Source: Bacteroidia bacterium (GTDB lineage: Bacteria > Bacteroidota > Bacteroidia > JAESSM01 > NORP286). Taken from it: a stretch of DNA of 6,768 bases. Under the pieces are notes generated by a model. That model made no database searches. It was not told where the DNA came from and saw only the letters and a list, made by a program, of their open reading frames with translations. The stretch spans positions 1-6,768 of the forward strand of contig JAESSM010000144.1 of NCBI GenBank assembly GCA_016764115.1, given 5' to 3'. The position numbers and the translations under genes are program-made. Shown piece after piece: positions 1 to 6,654 of this stretch (positions within the stretch are counted from its first letter, which is position 1; every line of letters begins with the position of its first letter).

Positions 1-1281
1 TTTCCTGAATACCAAATTCATTGGTTTAAAACAGGTCAGGATTGTTTGGACAACATTCATCTTCACCCAAATGCTATTACGCTGGATTATAACCGGGCTG
101 ATCAAATGCCCAGTGATGAGATCCTTAATCAAATTCATGATTTCAACCCCGAAATTCCGGTAATTATTGTTTCCGGGCAAGGGGATATAAAAGTTGCGGT
201 TGATCTATTGAAAGAAGGCGCCTATGACTATGTAGTGAAAGACAACGAAAGTATTCCACGAATTGTACATCTCCTTTCTAAAATAAAAGAGAAGCAGAAA
301 TTAATTACAGATTTTTCATCGTTAAAAAAAGAAGTATCAAAAAAGTACAGCTTTAACGATATTATAATAGGCAACAGTAAGGTAATTCATGATGTTTTCG
401 ACCTTATGGAAAAAGCATCAGGCACTAACATTTTAGTAACCATTAATGGTGAAACAGGAACCGGAAAAGATCTTGTAGCTAAAGCCATACACTATAATTC
501 TAGTTTTAGCAAGGGATCATTTGTTGTTGTTAACATGGCTGCCATTCCTAATGAATTAATTGAAAGTGAATTATTTGGCCACGAAAAGGGTGCTTTTACA
601 GGAGCAATTACAAGAAGAGTTGGAAAATTTGAATTAGCTCATAATGGGACTATCTTTTTGGATGAAATTGCTGAGACTCCATTACATTTACAAACAAAGC
701 TATTAAGAGTTCTTCAAGATAAAGAGATAACAAGAGTTGGGGGTAACGAAACAGTTAAAGTTATCACGCGAATTGTTGTTGCAACCAACAAAAACTTAGA
801 AGAAGAAGTTCACAAAGGAAATTTTAGAGAAGACTTATATTATAGATTAATGGGGTTCCCTATTAAACTGCCCCCGTTAAGAGAAAGAGGTGACGACTGC
901 TTAATCTTGGCCAAGCACTTTTTGGATGATTTCTGTGCACAGAACAATATGGAATCATTGACCTTAGACACTGATGCACAAAACGCAATTCTACAATATG
1001 AATGGCCTGGTAATGTAAGAGAACTTAAAGCAATTATTGAGAGAGCTGCTGTTATGACAGCTAAGGGTACAATAACTAAAGAATCGCTTAATTTTTCATC
1101 CCCTGCAAAATTAATTTCTCAATTTTTTGATCCAAACTCCACACTTGAAGAGTATAAGTTTAAGATCTTGGATTATTACCTTAAGAAAAACAACAACAAC
1201 ATTGACAAAGTTTCCAGGAAACTAGAGTTAAGCAAAGCTACTATTTACAGAATGCTGAAAGCCAAACCGATGGCGAATTAA
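1..1281 (+). CDS. sigma-54-dependent NtrC-family response regulator (5' end missing)
   Basis: This is a two-component response regulator that, when phosphorylated by a partner kinase, would use ATP to open sigma-54 promoter complexes in the cytoplasm. The reading frame is open from base 1. The TTG at 46 is not a credible start because it lies inside the receiver domain, so about 25 N-terminal residues are missing. The receiver keeps the phospho-acceptor Asp (LDY, codon 85-87), the Ser of IIVSGQGD and the Lys of YVVKD. The central AAA+ domain has Walker A GETGTGKD (448-471), the sigma-54-contacting loop GAFTGA (589-606), Walker B GTIFLDE (from 646), the arginine-finger region FREDLYYRL and sensor II WPGNVREL. 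A Fis-type helix-turn-helix (NIDKVSRKLELSKATIYRML) ends the protein. All key residues are present. It converges on the remnant and the SGNH gene. No histidine kinase gene is visible, and its targets are unknown. Confidence 0.95.
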   Translation, partial: FPEYQIHWFKTGQDCLDNIHLHPNAITLDYNRADQMPSDEILNQIHDFNPEIPVIIVSGQGDIKVAVDLLKEGAYDYVVKDNESIPRIVHLLSKIKEKQKLITDFSSLKKEVSKKYSFNDIIIGNSKVIHDVFDLMEKASGTNILVTINGETGTGKDLVAKAIHYNSSFSKGSFVVVNMAAIPNELIESELFGHEKGAFTGAITRRVGKFELAHNGTIFLDEIAETPLHLQTKLLRVLQDKEITRVGGNETVKVITRIVVATNKNLEEEVHKGNFREDLYYRLMGFPIKLPPLRERGDDCLILAKHFLDDFCAQNNMESLTLDTDAQNAILQYEWPGNVRELKAIIERAAVMTAKGTITKESLNFSSPAKLISQFFDPNSTLEEYKFKILDYYLKKNNNNIDKVSRKLELSKATIYRMLKAKPMAN

Positions 1282-1310
1282 ATAATTGTTCTTGTTGTTC
1301 AATGATTTAT

Positions 1311-1412
1311 TTAAATTCAATAAACTGCAATTCCAAACAGTTTAGTTAAAGCCGAAAGTACGAGAGACCAGAATACCACGGCCACGGTCATAAATAAATC
1401 CTTTTTATTCGC
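1311..1412 (-). pseudogene. 3'-end remnant of a small membrane-protein gene, duplicate of 3001-3090
   Basis: Read on the minus strand, this stretch encodes the last ~30 codons of a homologue of the 147-residue membrane protein at 3007-3450. It includes an exact LFMTVAVVFWSLVLS match and the same TGA stop (1317-1319). Bases 1311-1400 align without gaps to 3001-3090 at 74 of 90 positions (hand count). Similarity fades beyond 1400 after about two missing codons (NKKD against KKRIY). The frame runs only to a TGA at 1437-1439 and has no usable start, so nothing but a C-terminal fragment remains. In the 26 codons LFMT...AVY, 8 codons differ silently and 4 change the residue (Ala/Thr, Lys/Asn, Gly/Glu, Tyr/Phe). 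That pattern suggests it diverged as working coding sequence before truncation. I see nothing recognisable in 1413-1505, and no clear terminator between it and either neighbour. Confidence 0.85.
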
Positions 1413-1505
1413 AACTTCTGCACTTAAGCATTCGAGTCAAAAAATTGAATAAATTGGCAAGGTTTTCTTACTCCTGGTCTAAAATTATTGTAAAATGCAG
1501 GTTAA

Positions 1506-2837
1506 TTATTCTGTGAAGTGCTGTTGTGTTTCTAGTTTAAAAACATCTTCAAATTGATTCAAGATTATATTAAATATTTTCTTTGTTACAATTGTTTTGG
1601 GTTGTTGATGTATGTGAACAATATCAGAATATATAGTGCTGGTGTCACTTTTAAATATGTCAGAAATATCTCTGAACATAAAATCATACCCCGGATCTGT
1701 TAAATTGTATTCCTCCATTATTTTGTTTCTCATTCTTATAAAGTAGTCTGGGTTTTGTCCAGCTAATCCTGGATATTTACTTATTCTGCGTTTTTCAGAC
1801 TTACTCAAGACCTCTTTGTAATATGCCATAGGTTGAAAGAAAGCAACAAATTTAGCTCCACAGGATTGTGAAATTATTGAAATTTTCTGTAAGTTTTTTA
1901 AATAAATACTGATTATTTCGTTTTCCCATGCCTCTGTTAACCAATTCGCTTCCTTTCTTAGAACTGTTTGCTTCCAGTACTTGTCTTTGAAATAATTTCT
2001 TAATAAAATTCTTAGCAGATGGCTTTTGTAAGCCACAAAGCTAAGCAAAGAATAGTCAAGCGGGTTATTCTTCTCAAATGCCAGATAATTATAAGGATAA
2101 CCGGGCCTTGGATCATAATCCAAAGGGTGATAAATGTCATTATAGCCGTTATAAGCAATAATGATATCAGGCTGTAGATCAATAATTTCAAATACCACTC
2201 GAGCAAGAGATTGAGAAGAACCAGAAGAAGTTATACCATAATTAAAAACTCTTACATTTGTGAAACCATGAGCATAAAATTCATTTTCCAATAGCTGAGG
2301 AATTGGTGGCTCTCCAGTAAACACCGTAGATCCGCCTAATACAAATATTCTTATTTCGGAATTACTTTTCTTTGCTGTGGGGCTTTTCCCGAAATATCCT
2401 AATTCGTTTATCAATTTATTTCTTGCAGTATCATGTTGATATGCTTTGAACATGATATATGGATATGCTTTCCTAATTACTTTATCCCCATGCTTCTTTT
2501 CATAGGCTGAATTTTCCGTTAAAACGTAACTGCTTGTTAACTCCAAAACCAAGAATGAGCTGATGACAATAAGCAATACATAGAATGTTTGTCCAAGTAT
2601 TCTAAAGAAAGCCCCCCCACCAACCTTCAGCCTTTTGTTTCTTGTAATAGCACTTAAAAAGAGAATCACTATTGATCCAACAAGAACAACTCTAATCAAC
2701 CTTAATGGAATATTGAATATTGGATTATCAATTCTTCCATCTGCAGCTAACAGCTTACCAAGAATAAAAGGTATTAAATATGAAATAACTAACAATAATA
2801 GGGATAGTATTAAAATATTTTTTCTAGTTACTTTCAT
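1506..2837 (-). CDS. membrane-anchored SGNH/GDSL-family hydrolase
   Basis: This 443-residue protein has three predicted N-terminal membrane segments (about residues 7-30, 46-64 and 83-105) followed by a soluble SGNH domain, probably facing the periplasm. The four hallmark blocks are all present. Block I is IFVLGGST with nucleophile Ser170, block II is NYG with Gly201, block III is YNGYND with Asn233, and block V is SDIVHIH with Asp405 and His408. Family members are esterases or acyl transferases acting on lipids, glycans or other acylated polymers. The sequence alone does not give the substrate, although an envelope or exopolysaccharide O-acyl group is a reasonable guess. The start is an ATG (2835-2837) without a clear Shine-Dalgarno. 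The gene has its own predicted promoter and is separated by a hairpin from the operon behind it. It is bracketed by two copies of the 3' end of another gene, so it may be an acquired passenger. A run of seven G lies in codons 74-76. Confidence 0.88.
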   Translation of the reverse strand: MKVTRKNILILSLLLLVISYLIPFILGKLLAADGRIDNPIFNIPLRLIRVVLVGSIVILFLSAITRNKRLKVGGGAFFRILGQTFYVLLIVISSFLVLELTSSYVLTENSAYEKKHGDKVIRKAYPYIMFKAYQHDTARNKLINELGYFGKSPTAKKSNSEIRIFVLGGSTVFTGEPPIPQLLENEFYAHGFTNVRVFNYGITSSGSSQSLARVVFEIIDLQPDIIIAYNGYNDIYHPLDYDPRPGYPYNYLAFEKNNPLDYSLLSFVAYKSHLLRILLRNYFKDKYWKQTVLRKEANWLTEAWENEIISIYLKNLQKISIISQSCGAKFVAFFQPMAYYKEVLSKSEKRRISKYPGLAGQNPDYFIRMRNKIMEEYNLTDPGYDFMFRDISDIFKSDTSTIYSDIVHIHQQPKTIVTKKIFNIILNQFEDVFKLETQQHFTE

Positions 2838-2847
2838 CTGTATTCAT

Positions 2848-2889
2848 TGGATATAAGTCATGCTTCTATGAATTGTGGAATAAGTCATG
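2848..2889 (-). repeat. two direct copies of CATGACTTAT(A)TCCA in the SGNH gene leader
   Basis: On the minus strand CATGACTTATTCCA (2889-2876) is repeated as CATGACTTATATCCA (2862-2848), with a single-base insertion. The copies are 27 bases apart. They lie just downstream of the predicted promoter and upstream of the start codon, so they cover the likely transcription start and 5' leader. The sequence shows the repeat directly. A role as a paired operator or as an RNA-level control site is inference. Confidence 0.6.
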
Positions 2890-2895
2890 TGCCAG

Positions 2896-2925
2896 CAAAT
2901 TTACTAAAATCCATAAAGGTGCAAA
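2896..2925 (-). promoter_or_regulatory. predicted Bacteroidota-type promoter for the SGNH gene
   Basis: On the minus strand, TTTG (2925-2922) and TAAATTTG (2903-2896) are separated by 18 bases. This matches the Bacteroidota primary-sigma consensus of a -33 TTTG and a -7 TAnnTTTG. Transcription would begin near 2890, giving a leader of about 50 bases before the ATG at 2837. A TGGCAC (2894-2889) directly downstream resembles the -24 half of a sigma-54 promoter, but its -12 half is poor. Confidence 0.6.
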
Positions 2926-2976
2926 TTAGTACTTGTTTTAATGTGTGTCACTGCCTATTTTGAAGATTATTATATT

Positions 2977-2999
2977 GCTTAAACCTGCTAGGTTTAAGC
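2977..2999 (-). terminator. hairpin, likely terminator of the five-gene operon
   Basis: GCTTAAACCT and its exact reverse complement AGGTTTAAGC form a perfect 10-bp stem with a 3-base loop. The stem starts 7 bases after the stop codon of the last operon gene (3007-3009). There is no following U-run in either direction, so classical intrinsic termination is uncertain. The position still fits a 3'-end structure. The homology between 3001-3090 and 1311-1400 stops at the foot of this hairpin, so it may instead mark a recombination boundary. Confidence 0.55.
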
Positions 3000-3000
3000 C

Positions 3001-3090
3001 TCTAATTCAAAAAACTGCAATTTCAAACAGATTGGTTAAAGTCGAAAGTACTAAGGACCAAAATACCACCGCAACAGTCATAAATAGATA
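3001..3090 (-). repeat. intact-gene copy of the 90-base duplicated 3' end
   Basis: This segment covers the last 27 codons, the stop codon and six trailing bases of the small membrane-protein gene. It aligns without gaps to 1311-1400 in the same orientation, 1690 bases away. Here it is joined in frame to a full-length gene, whereas the other copy is a stranded fragment. Confidence 0.85.
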
Positions 3091-3450
3091 AATTCTTTTT
3101 TTCGGTTCTTTGTACCGCACAACTATAAATGTTCCAATCGGAATAGAAAGTAATATAGGTGTTAATAGAGCAATACCTGGCAATCCATATTTTTTCCAAG
3201 TCTTAACTACCAATTTATTTTTTTTAGTGATCACTCTTTTCTTCTTTTTTTGAGGAAACAACTTTACCCAAGTATTGATAATAAATTCAGAGAAGTTGGA
3301 GAAGAAAATAACACCTAATACTCCGCCTAAGGAAGTATAGAAAAAGATCTCTATAAAGGACAAAGAAAGGGCAAATGCGTAAGGAAACGCCATTGCAAAT
3401 TTAACACCACTAAAACCAATAAGGATAACAATCTTTATAAGATCATTCAA
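3007..3450 (-). CDS. small multi-pass membrane protein, uncharacterised
   Basis: I cannot assign a function. The 147-residue product has about four hydrophobic segments (roughly 4-27, 32-50, 89-112 and 121-143). They flank a strongly basic central loop (PQKKKKRVITKKNK, residues 67-80) that should face the cytoplasm. The motif KKYGLPGIALLTPILLSIPIG (residues 86-106), of which LTPILLSIP is the core, recalls small membrane proteins common in Bacteroidota and, more distantly, the COG2426 small multidrug-export type. That link is weak. The chosen start is a TTG (3448-3450) that overlaps the antiporter stop as TTGA, implying translational coupling. The next in-frame ATG is codon 20 and would remove most of the first membrane segment. 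It is the last gene of the operon and is followed by a hairpin. Its 3' end is duplicated at 1311-1412. Confidence 0.8.
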   Translation of the reverse strand: MNDLIKIVILIGFSGVKFAMAFPYAFALSLSFIEIFFYTSLGGVLGVIFFSNFSEFIINTWVKLFPQKKKKRVITKKNKLVVKTWKKYGLPGIALLTPILLSIPIGTFIVVRYKEPKKRIYLFMTVAVVFWSLVLSTLTNLFEIAVF

Positions 3451-4397
3451 AACAGAAGATAGATATAGGTAAAATAGATTGCTAAGAGAATTGCACCTTC
3501 AATTCTACCAATCTGTCGTCTGGTTAACATCATGGGGAGCATAATAGCAGAAATACCAAGCACCCATAGCATATCAATACTAAGAATTGCCTCTGATACC
3601 CTTATTTCACGAATAAGACTGGTAACACCTAAAATTAAAAAGATATTGAATATGTTAGAGCCAATTATATTTCCAATGGCAATATCAGTCTCTTTTTTGG
3701 TAGCAGCAACTACTGAAGTGACCAATTCAGGCAAACTGGTTCCTAAAGCTACTGCGGTTAACCCGATCATTCTTTCAGTTACACCTAAATCTTTAGCAAT
3801 CTTTGTTGCACCTTCAACAAACCAATCGGCACCAAAGGTCAATGCTAAACTTCCACCAAGAAGCAGAGAGAAAATCACACTTAGTGTTTTGTCTTTTTGC
3901 TGTAGTATCGCTTCCTCTTCCTCATCAGGAATATGTTCCGTTTCGGTTTCATCCACAGTTCTGGTTTTGAATATCATAATTACAATAAATGCAATGATAC
4001 ATGCCAGAAAAACACCTCCCTCCCAGGTATTGATGTAATTATTTTGGACAAAGAAATAAAGCATAATCGTAGCCACCATCATAACTGGCCAATCTATCCT
4101 AATAGAATCTTTACTTATTTTTATAGGAAAGATAACTGCTGTAATTCCCAATACTAGTCCGAGATTGCACATATTTGAGCCCATAACATTGCCCATAACA
4201 ATATCATTCCAGTTATTCAACGCTGCCTGGATACAAACTAATAATTCCGGTGCAGAAGTTGAAAAAGCAACTACTGTTAAACCAATAACAAGTGTGGAGA
4301 TGTTGAATTTTAAGGCTAATCCTGAAGCACCCCTAACCAAAAGCTCTCCTCCAGCAATCAGGGTGGCTAAGCCACCAATAAACATTACGTATTCCAC
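3447..4397 (-). CDS. Ca2+/Na+ antiporter, CaCA superfamily (YrbG type)
   Basis: This inner-membrane cation antiporter of 316 residues would exchange Na+ (or H+) for Ca2+, most likely exporting Ca2+. It shows the two inverted alpha repeats that form the ion site. Alpha-1 is GLTVVAFSTSAPEL (39-52) with Glu51, followed by GNVMGSN (69-75). Alpha-2 is GLTAVALGTSLPEL (212-225) with Glu224, followed by GNIIGSN (242-248). About ten membrane segments are split by an acidic cytoplasmic loop (DETETEHIPDEEEE, 149-162), typical of the family. Position 46 is Ser where the second repeat has Gly219. The start is taken as GTG (4395-4397), which gives a full first helix. An ATG four codons later (4383-4385) is the alternative. 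It follows the acyltransferase gene by 17 bases and overlaps the next gene. Confidence 0.93.
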   Translation of the reverse strand: MEYVMFIGGLATLIAGGELLVRGASGLALKFNISTLVIGLTVVAFSTSAPELLVCIQAALNNWNDIVMGNVMGSNMCNLGLVLGITAVIFPIKISKDSIRIDWPVMMVATIMLYFFVQNNYINTWEGGVFLACIIAFIVIMIFKTRTVDETETEHIPDEEEEAILQQKDKTLSVIFSLLLGGSLALTFGADWFVEGATKIAKDLGVTERMIGLTAVALGTSLPELVTSVVAATKKETDIAIGNIIGSNIFNIFLILGVTSLIREIRVSEAILSIDMLWVLGISAIMLPMMLTRRQIGRIEGAILLAIYFTYIYLLF

Positions 4398-4414
4398 TGT
4401 GGGTAAATATAATA

Positions 4415-5329
4415 TTATTTCTTAAACCACTTTACCATAGAAGGTAGATTATTCCGCTTTATACGAAAGTATATTTCGGTGTCTGCACCAAATCCTTTAT
4501 TAAAGTTTGCTATAGATTCTATGTCAGAACCTTCAAAGTCTAGCACCAAGTTACTCTCGCAGTTTTGTTGAATAATATGATGGATCAATAATGAATAAGC
4601 GTTAAGTTCTTTACCTTTTTTTGATGAGGGGTTTATTAAGATGGTTGCCCTGTCTTGATAAAACATAACTAAGATACCAGCTACCAACTCACTTTCTTTA
4701 TCATAAACAGCATAGGACCTAAGGCATTTCTTTTCATTGGCATTACTTAATAATGTACTAAGAGTTTCATAATGATGATCTTGAATTTCTTCAACTTTTC
4801 TGCTCAATAGGTCTTTGTACAAGTTTAAAATAGCAGCAAATTCTTTTTCTTCAATTATTTTCAATTTACTTTTATGAGCATTTTTTAAGTTTTTTTTGGT
4901 CTGAGAATTATAATTGCTTCGAATTGCTTCGTAGGTATCAGCTAAAGATAAAATCTGATTTGATCGGGAAATTATTTCGAATTTACTCTTATCGAATTTG
5001 GATTCTGCGTTGACGCAGATATCAATAAACTTAAACTTAGATGGTAATGAGGACTCAATATGTGTTATTAATTTATCATCAAATTCGTCTTTTGAGAAAA
5101 GCCCTAACTGCTGACAAAAAAAAGGTTGATACAAATAGTAAAAACCCAATTTCTTATTCCATATTACTGCGAACACTGCCTCATAATCATCAACCACTAG
5201 GGCTGACCATTGAGGACAAAGACTATCTAAATACCATGAAAGAGCATAGATTCGAGCATTACTAGAATTATTGATACAATCATCCCACTTTTTTTTATCG
5301 ATTGCCTGATTTTCTAGGTATTGGATCAT
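4415..5329 (-). CDS. GNAT/FemAB-like (BioF2-like) acyltransferase
   Basis: This soluble 304-residue protein has the look of the FemAB/BioF2-like branch of the GNAT fold, whose members transfer amino-acid or acyl groups. FemAB proteins act on peptidoglycan precursors, and others act on small molecules or polysaccharide. Supporting segments are QPFFCQQLGLFS (68-79), the basic SQTKKNLKNAHKSKL (142-156), a central strand pair around LVAGILVMF and RATILINPSS (215-236), and the C-terminal DFEGSDIESIANFNKGFGA (264-282). The last is the typical signature of Bacteroidota members. There is no signal peptide or membrane segment, so it should act in the cytoplasm. The start is ATG (5327-5329), 10 bases after the deacetylase gene stop. 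The substrate is unknown. Its place behind a deacetylase-like gene favours a cell-envelope polymer or precursor (inference). Confidence 0.75.
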   Translation of the reverse strand: MIQYLENQAIDKKKWDDCINNSSNARIYALSWYLDSLCPQWSALVVDDYEAVFAVIWNKKLGFYYLYQPFFCQQLGLFSKDEFDDKLITHIESSLPSKFKFIDICVNAESKFDKSKFEIISRSNQILSLADTYEAIRSNYNSQTKKNLKNAHKSKLKIIEEKEFAAILNLYKDLLSRKVEEIQDHHYETLSTLLSNANEKKCLRSYAVYDKESELVAGILVMFYQDRATILINPSSKKGKELNAYSLLIHHIIQQNCESNLVLDFEGSDIESIANFNKGFGADTEIYFRIKRNNLPSMVKWFKK

Positions 5330-5339
5330 TGAGATTTAA

Positions 5340-6638
5340 TTAGGCCGCTGCCTTGAGCAGTTCCTCATATACACACTTCCAGCCACTCCAAACTTTATGT
5401 TCACTCAAAGCATCATTGTGCCAAATGGTAATAAATGTACCATTCACTTTTTTCACTTCTTCTATCAGCGGTTTAAAATGGTCTACAGCCTCATTGGGTC
5501 TGACATTCATATAATACTTTAAGGTCGCATCCATTAAACAAAAAGGAAATAATTTAAGGTTGGTTTTTCCCTCAATATCAAGATCATAATAATAAAACGG
5601 GGTGCAGATACTCGCTCTGAAACCGGGATCTGTAGCATACCCCAAAGAATAGTCCTCAATAATATCTAAATCCATCAATCTCCTATATGTATCAGGAAAA
5701 GTAATTTTAAGGAAATGTTGCCTGCTTGTAGTTACATCTCTTTTAATAATAGTCGATAACCTATTCAGTTCCTTTTGCAATTTATGATGTTGGTAATTAG
5801 AGGCAAATGAAGGATGAATTCCCACTTTCACATAATCAGCCATTGATTTTATGATATTTCTAAATTTTCTACTATGAATCGAAATGTTCTTGTCATTGAC
5901 ATCATAATCTGCTACTAAAAAGAAATATACGGGATCAAGTTCATATTTCTGGTGGAGTTCCAGGAGATAATCAAAAGTATCATATGGATCCTGCTTTTTG
6001 TGCAACAAAACCTTAGTTCTTTCTTTAAGATCGTTAAAATCAAGATCCATTATTGATTTTGCATAAGAACCTAAAGTTCTCATCACACCTTTCTCTAAAA
6101 AAGCAAAAGTATAATCCACATCAATTGTAGGAATAAACTTATATGGTCTATCAGCAAACTTTAGATCAGTATAGCTTTCAAGCAACCGCTTTTTAAGCAT
6201 TTGCGCCCAAATATTAACTATCGGTTTATCTAAAAATCCATTTTTGAATGCAATCCCTTCCTTAGCAAAAAAACGATCATACTGGTCTCTAATTTGAGGT
6301 AAATATTCTTCATATCTCGTGACTAAATAAAATGATGCCGCAAAAGGGTCAAAAGGGAACGTGGAAGATTGGTTAGTTGAGAAAAAACACTTAGCTCCTT
6401 CGCATTCAAATACGGAAACTTCCTGTTCTTTTATTTCATTTTCAAATAACAGAGTTGTAGCATAAAAAAAAGGCTCATCATACACCTGCTCTTGGCAATA
6501 GCTAATCTTTGCATCATTAAACTGAATAAACTCCTCAAGATCGTCTGTGATATTAAAGTCTAAACCTAAAATATCATCAAAAATAAGCTCAAATATAAAC
6601 CTGAGTCTGGAAGTTATTTTGGGAGTATATATAAGCAT
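5340..6638 (-). CDS. polysaccharide deacetylase-like protein with DUF7033-type N-terminus
   Basis: This 432-residue protein resembles a Bacteroidota family with an N-terminal DUF7033-like part (SFYLVTRYEEYLP near 105-117 is characteristic) and a C-terminal carbohydrate-esterase-4/NodB-like barrel. Numbering here counts from the GTG at 6645. Barrel motifs are FIPTIDVDYTF (171-181, the acidic TFDD-equivalent), VGIHPSFAS (275-283, the metal-ligand region), SRQHFLK (308-314), GYATDPGFRASICTPF (336-351) and TIWHND (407-412). Family members remove N- or O-acetyl groups from polysaccharide, but the canonical HxxxH is not obvious here, so activity is inferred. I prefer the ATG at 6636-6638 because MLIYTPKI is how I recall relatives beginning. 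A GTG at 6645-6647 would add three residues. There is no signal peptide. It lies 16 bases after the ferredoxin-like gene and 10 before the acyltransferase. Confidence 0.8.
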   Translation of the reverse strand: MLIYTPKITSRLRFIFELIFDDILGLDFNITDDLEEFIQFNDAKISYCQEQVYDEPFFYATTLLFENEIKEQEVSVFECEGAKCFFSTNQSSTFPFDPFAASFYLVTRYEEYLPQIRDQYDRFFAKEGIAFKNGFLDKPIVNIWAQMLKKRLLESYTDLKFADRPYKFIPTIDVDYTFAFLEKGVMRTLGSYAKSIMDLDFNDLKERTKVLLHKKQDPYDTFDYLLELHQKYELDPVYFFLVADYDVNDKNISIHSRKFRNIIKSMADYVKVGIHPSFASNYQHHKLQKELNRLSTIIKRDVTTSRQHFLKITFPDTYRRLMDLDIIEDYSLGYATDPGFRASICTPFYYYDLDIEGKTNLKLFPFCLMDATLKYYMNVRPNEAVDHFKPLIEEVKKVNGTFITIWHNDALSEHKVWSGWKCVYEELLKAAA

Positions 6639-6654
6639 GGCCTGCACAAGATCT

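Noticed and set aside
1282..1310. A terminator for the regulator gene
   Set aside because: I found no convincing stem-loop or U-run between the regulator stop and the remnant, only weak AT-rich complementarity.
1317..1391. A possible 24-residue membrane peptide starting at the ATG at 1389-1391 in the remnant
   Set aside because: It is just the C-terminal helix of the larger protein, without its own promoter or ribosome site, and is better explained as a gene fragment.
2012..2856. Short open frames inside or opposite the SGNH gene (2012-2206 minus, 2635-2856 plus)
   Set aside because: They overlap a gene with all SGNH blocks intact and are products of base composition.
1413..3000. The SGNH segment as a transposon or integron cassette
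   Set aside because: No transposase, terminal inverted repeats, short target-site duplication or attC-like site is visible. The flanking 90-base copies are 82% identical, too diverged for a fresh target duplication.
3532..4425. Plus-strand open frames opposite the antiporter gene (3532-4038, 3933-4157, 4165-4425)
   Set aside because: They are antisense to a strongly supported antiporter with both alpha repeats, and their translations show no recognisable domain.
4912..4931. Perfect tandem repeat of AATTGCTTCG within the acyltransferase gene
   Set aside because: Only two 10-base units lie inside intact coding sequence. It could shift the frame if unstable, but two copies are weak evidence and chance is likely.
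5041..5265. Plus-strand 74-codon frame opposite the acyltransferase gene
   Set aside because: It is antisense to a well-supported gene and has no domain or promoter of its own.
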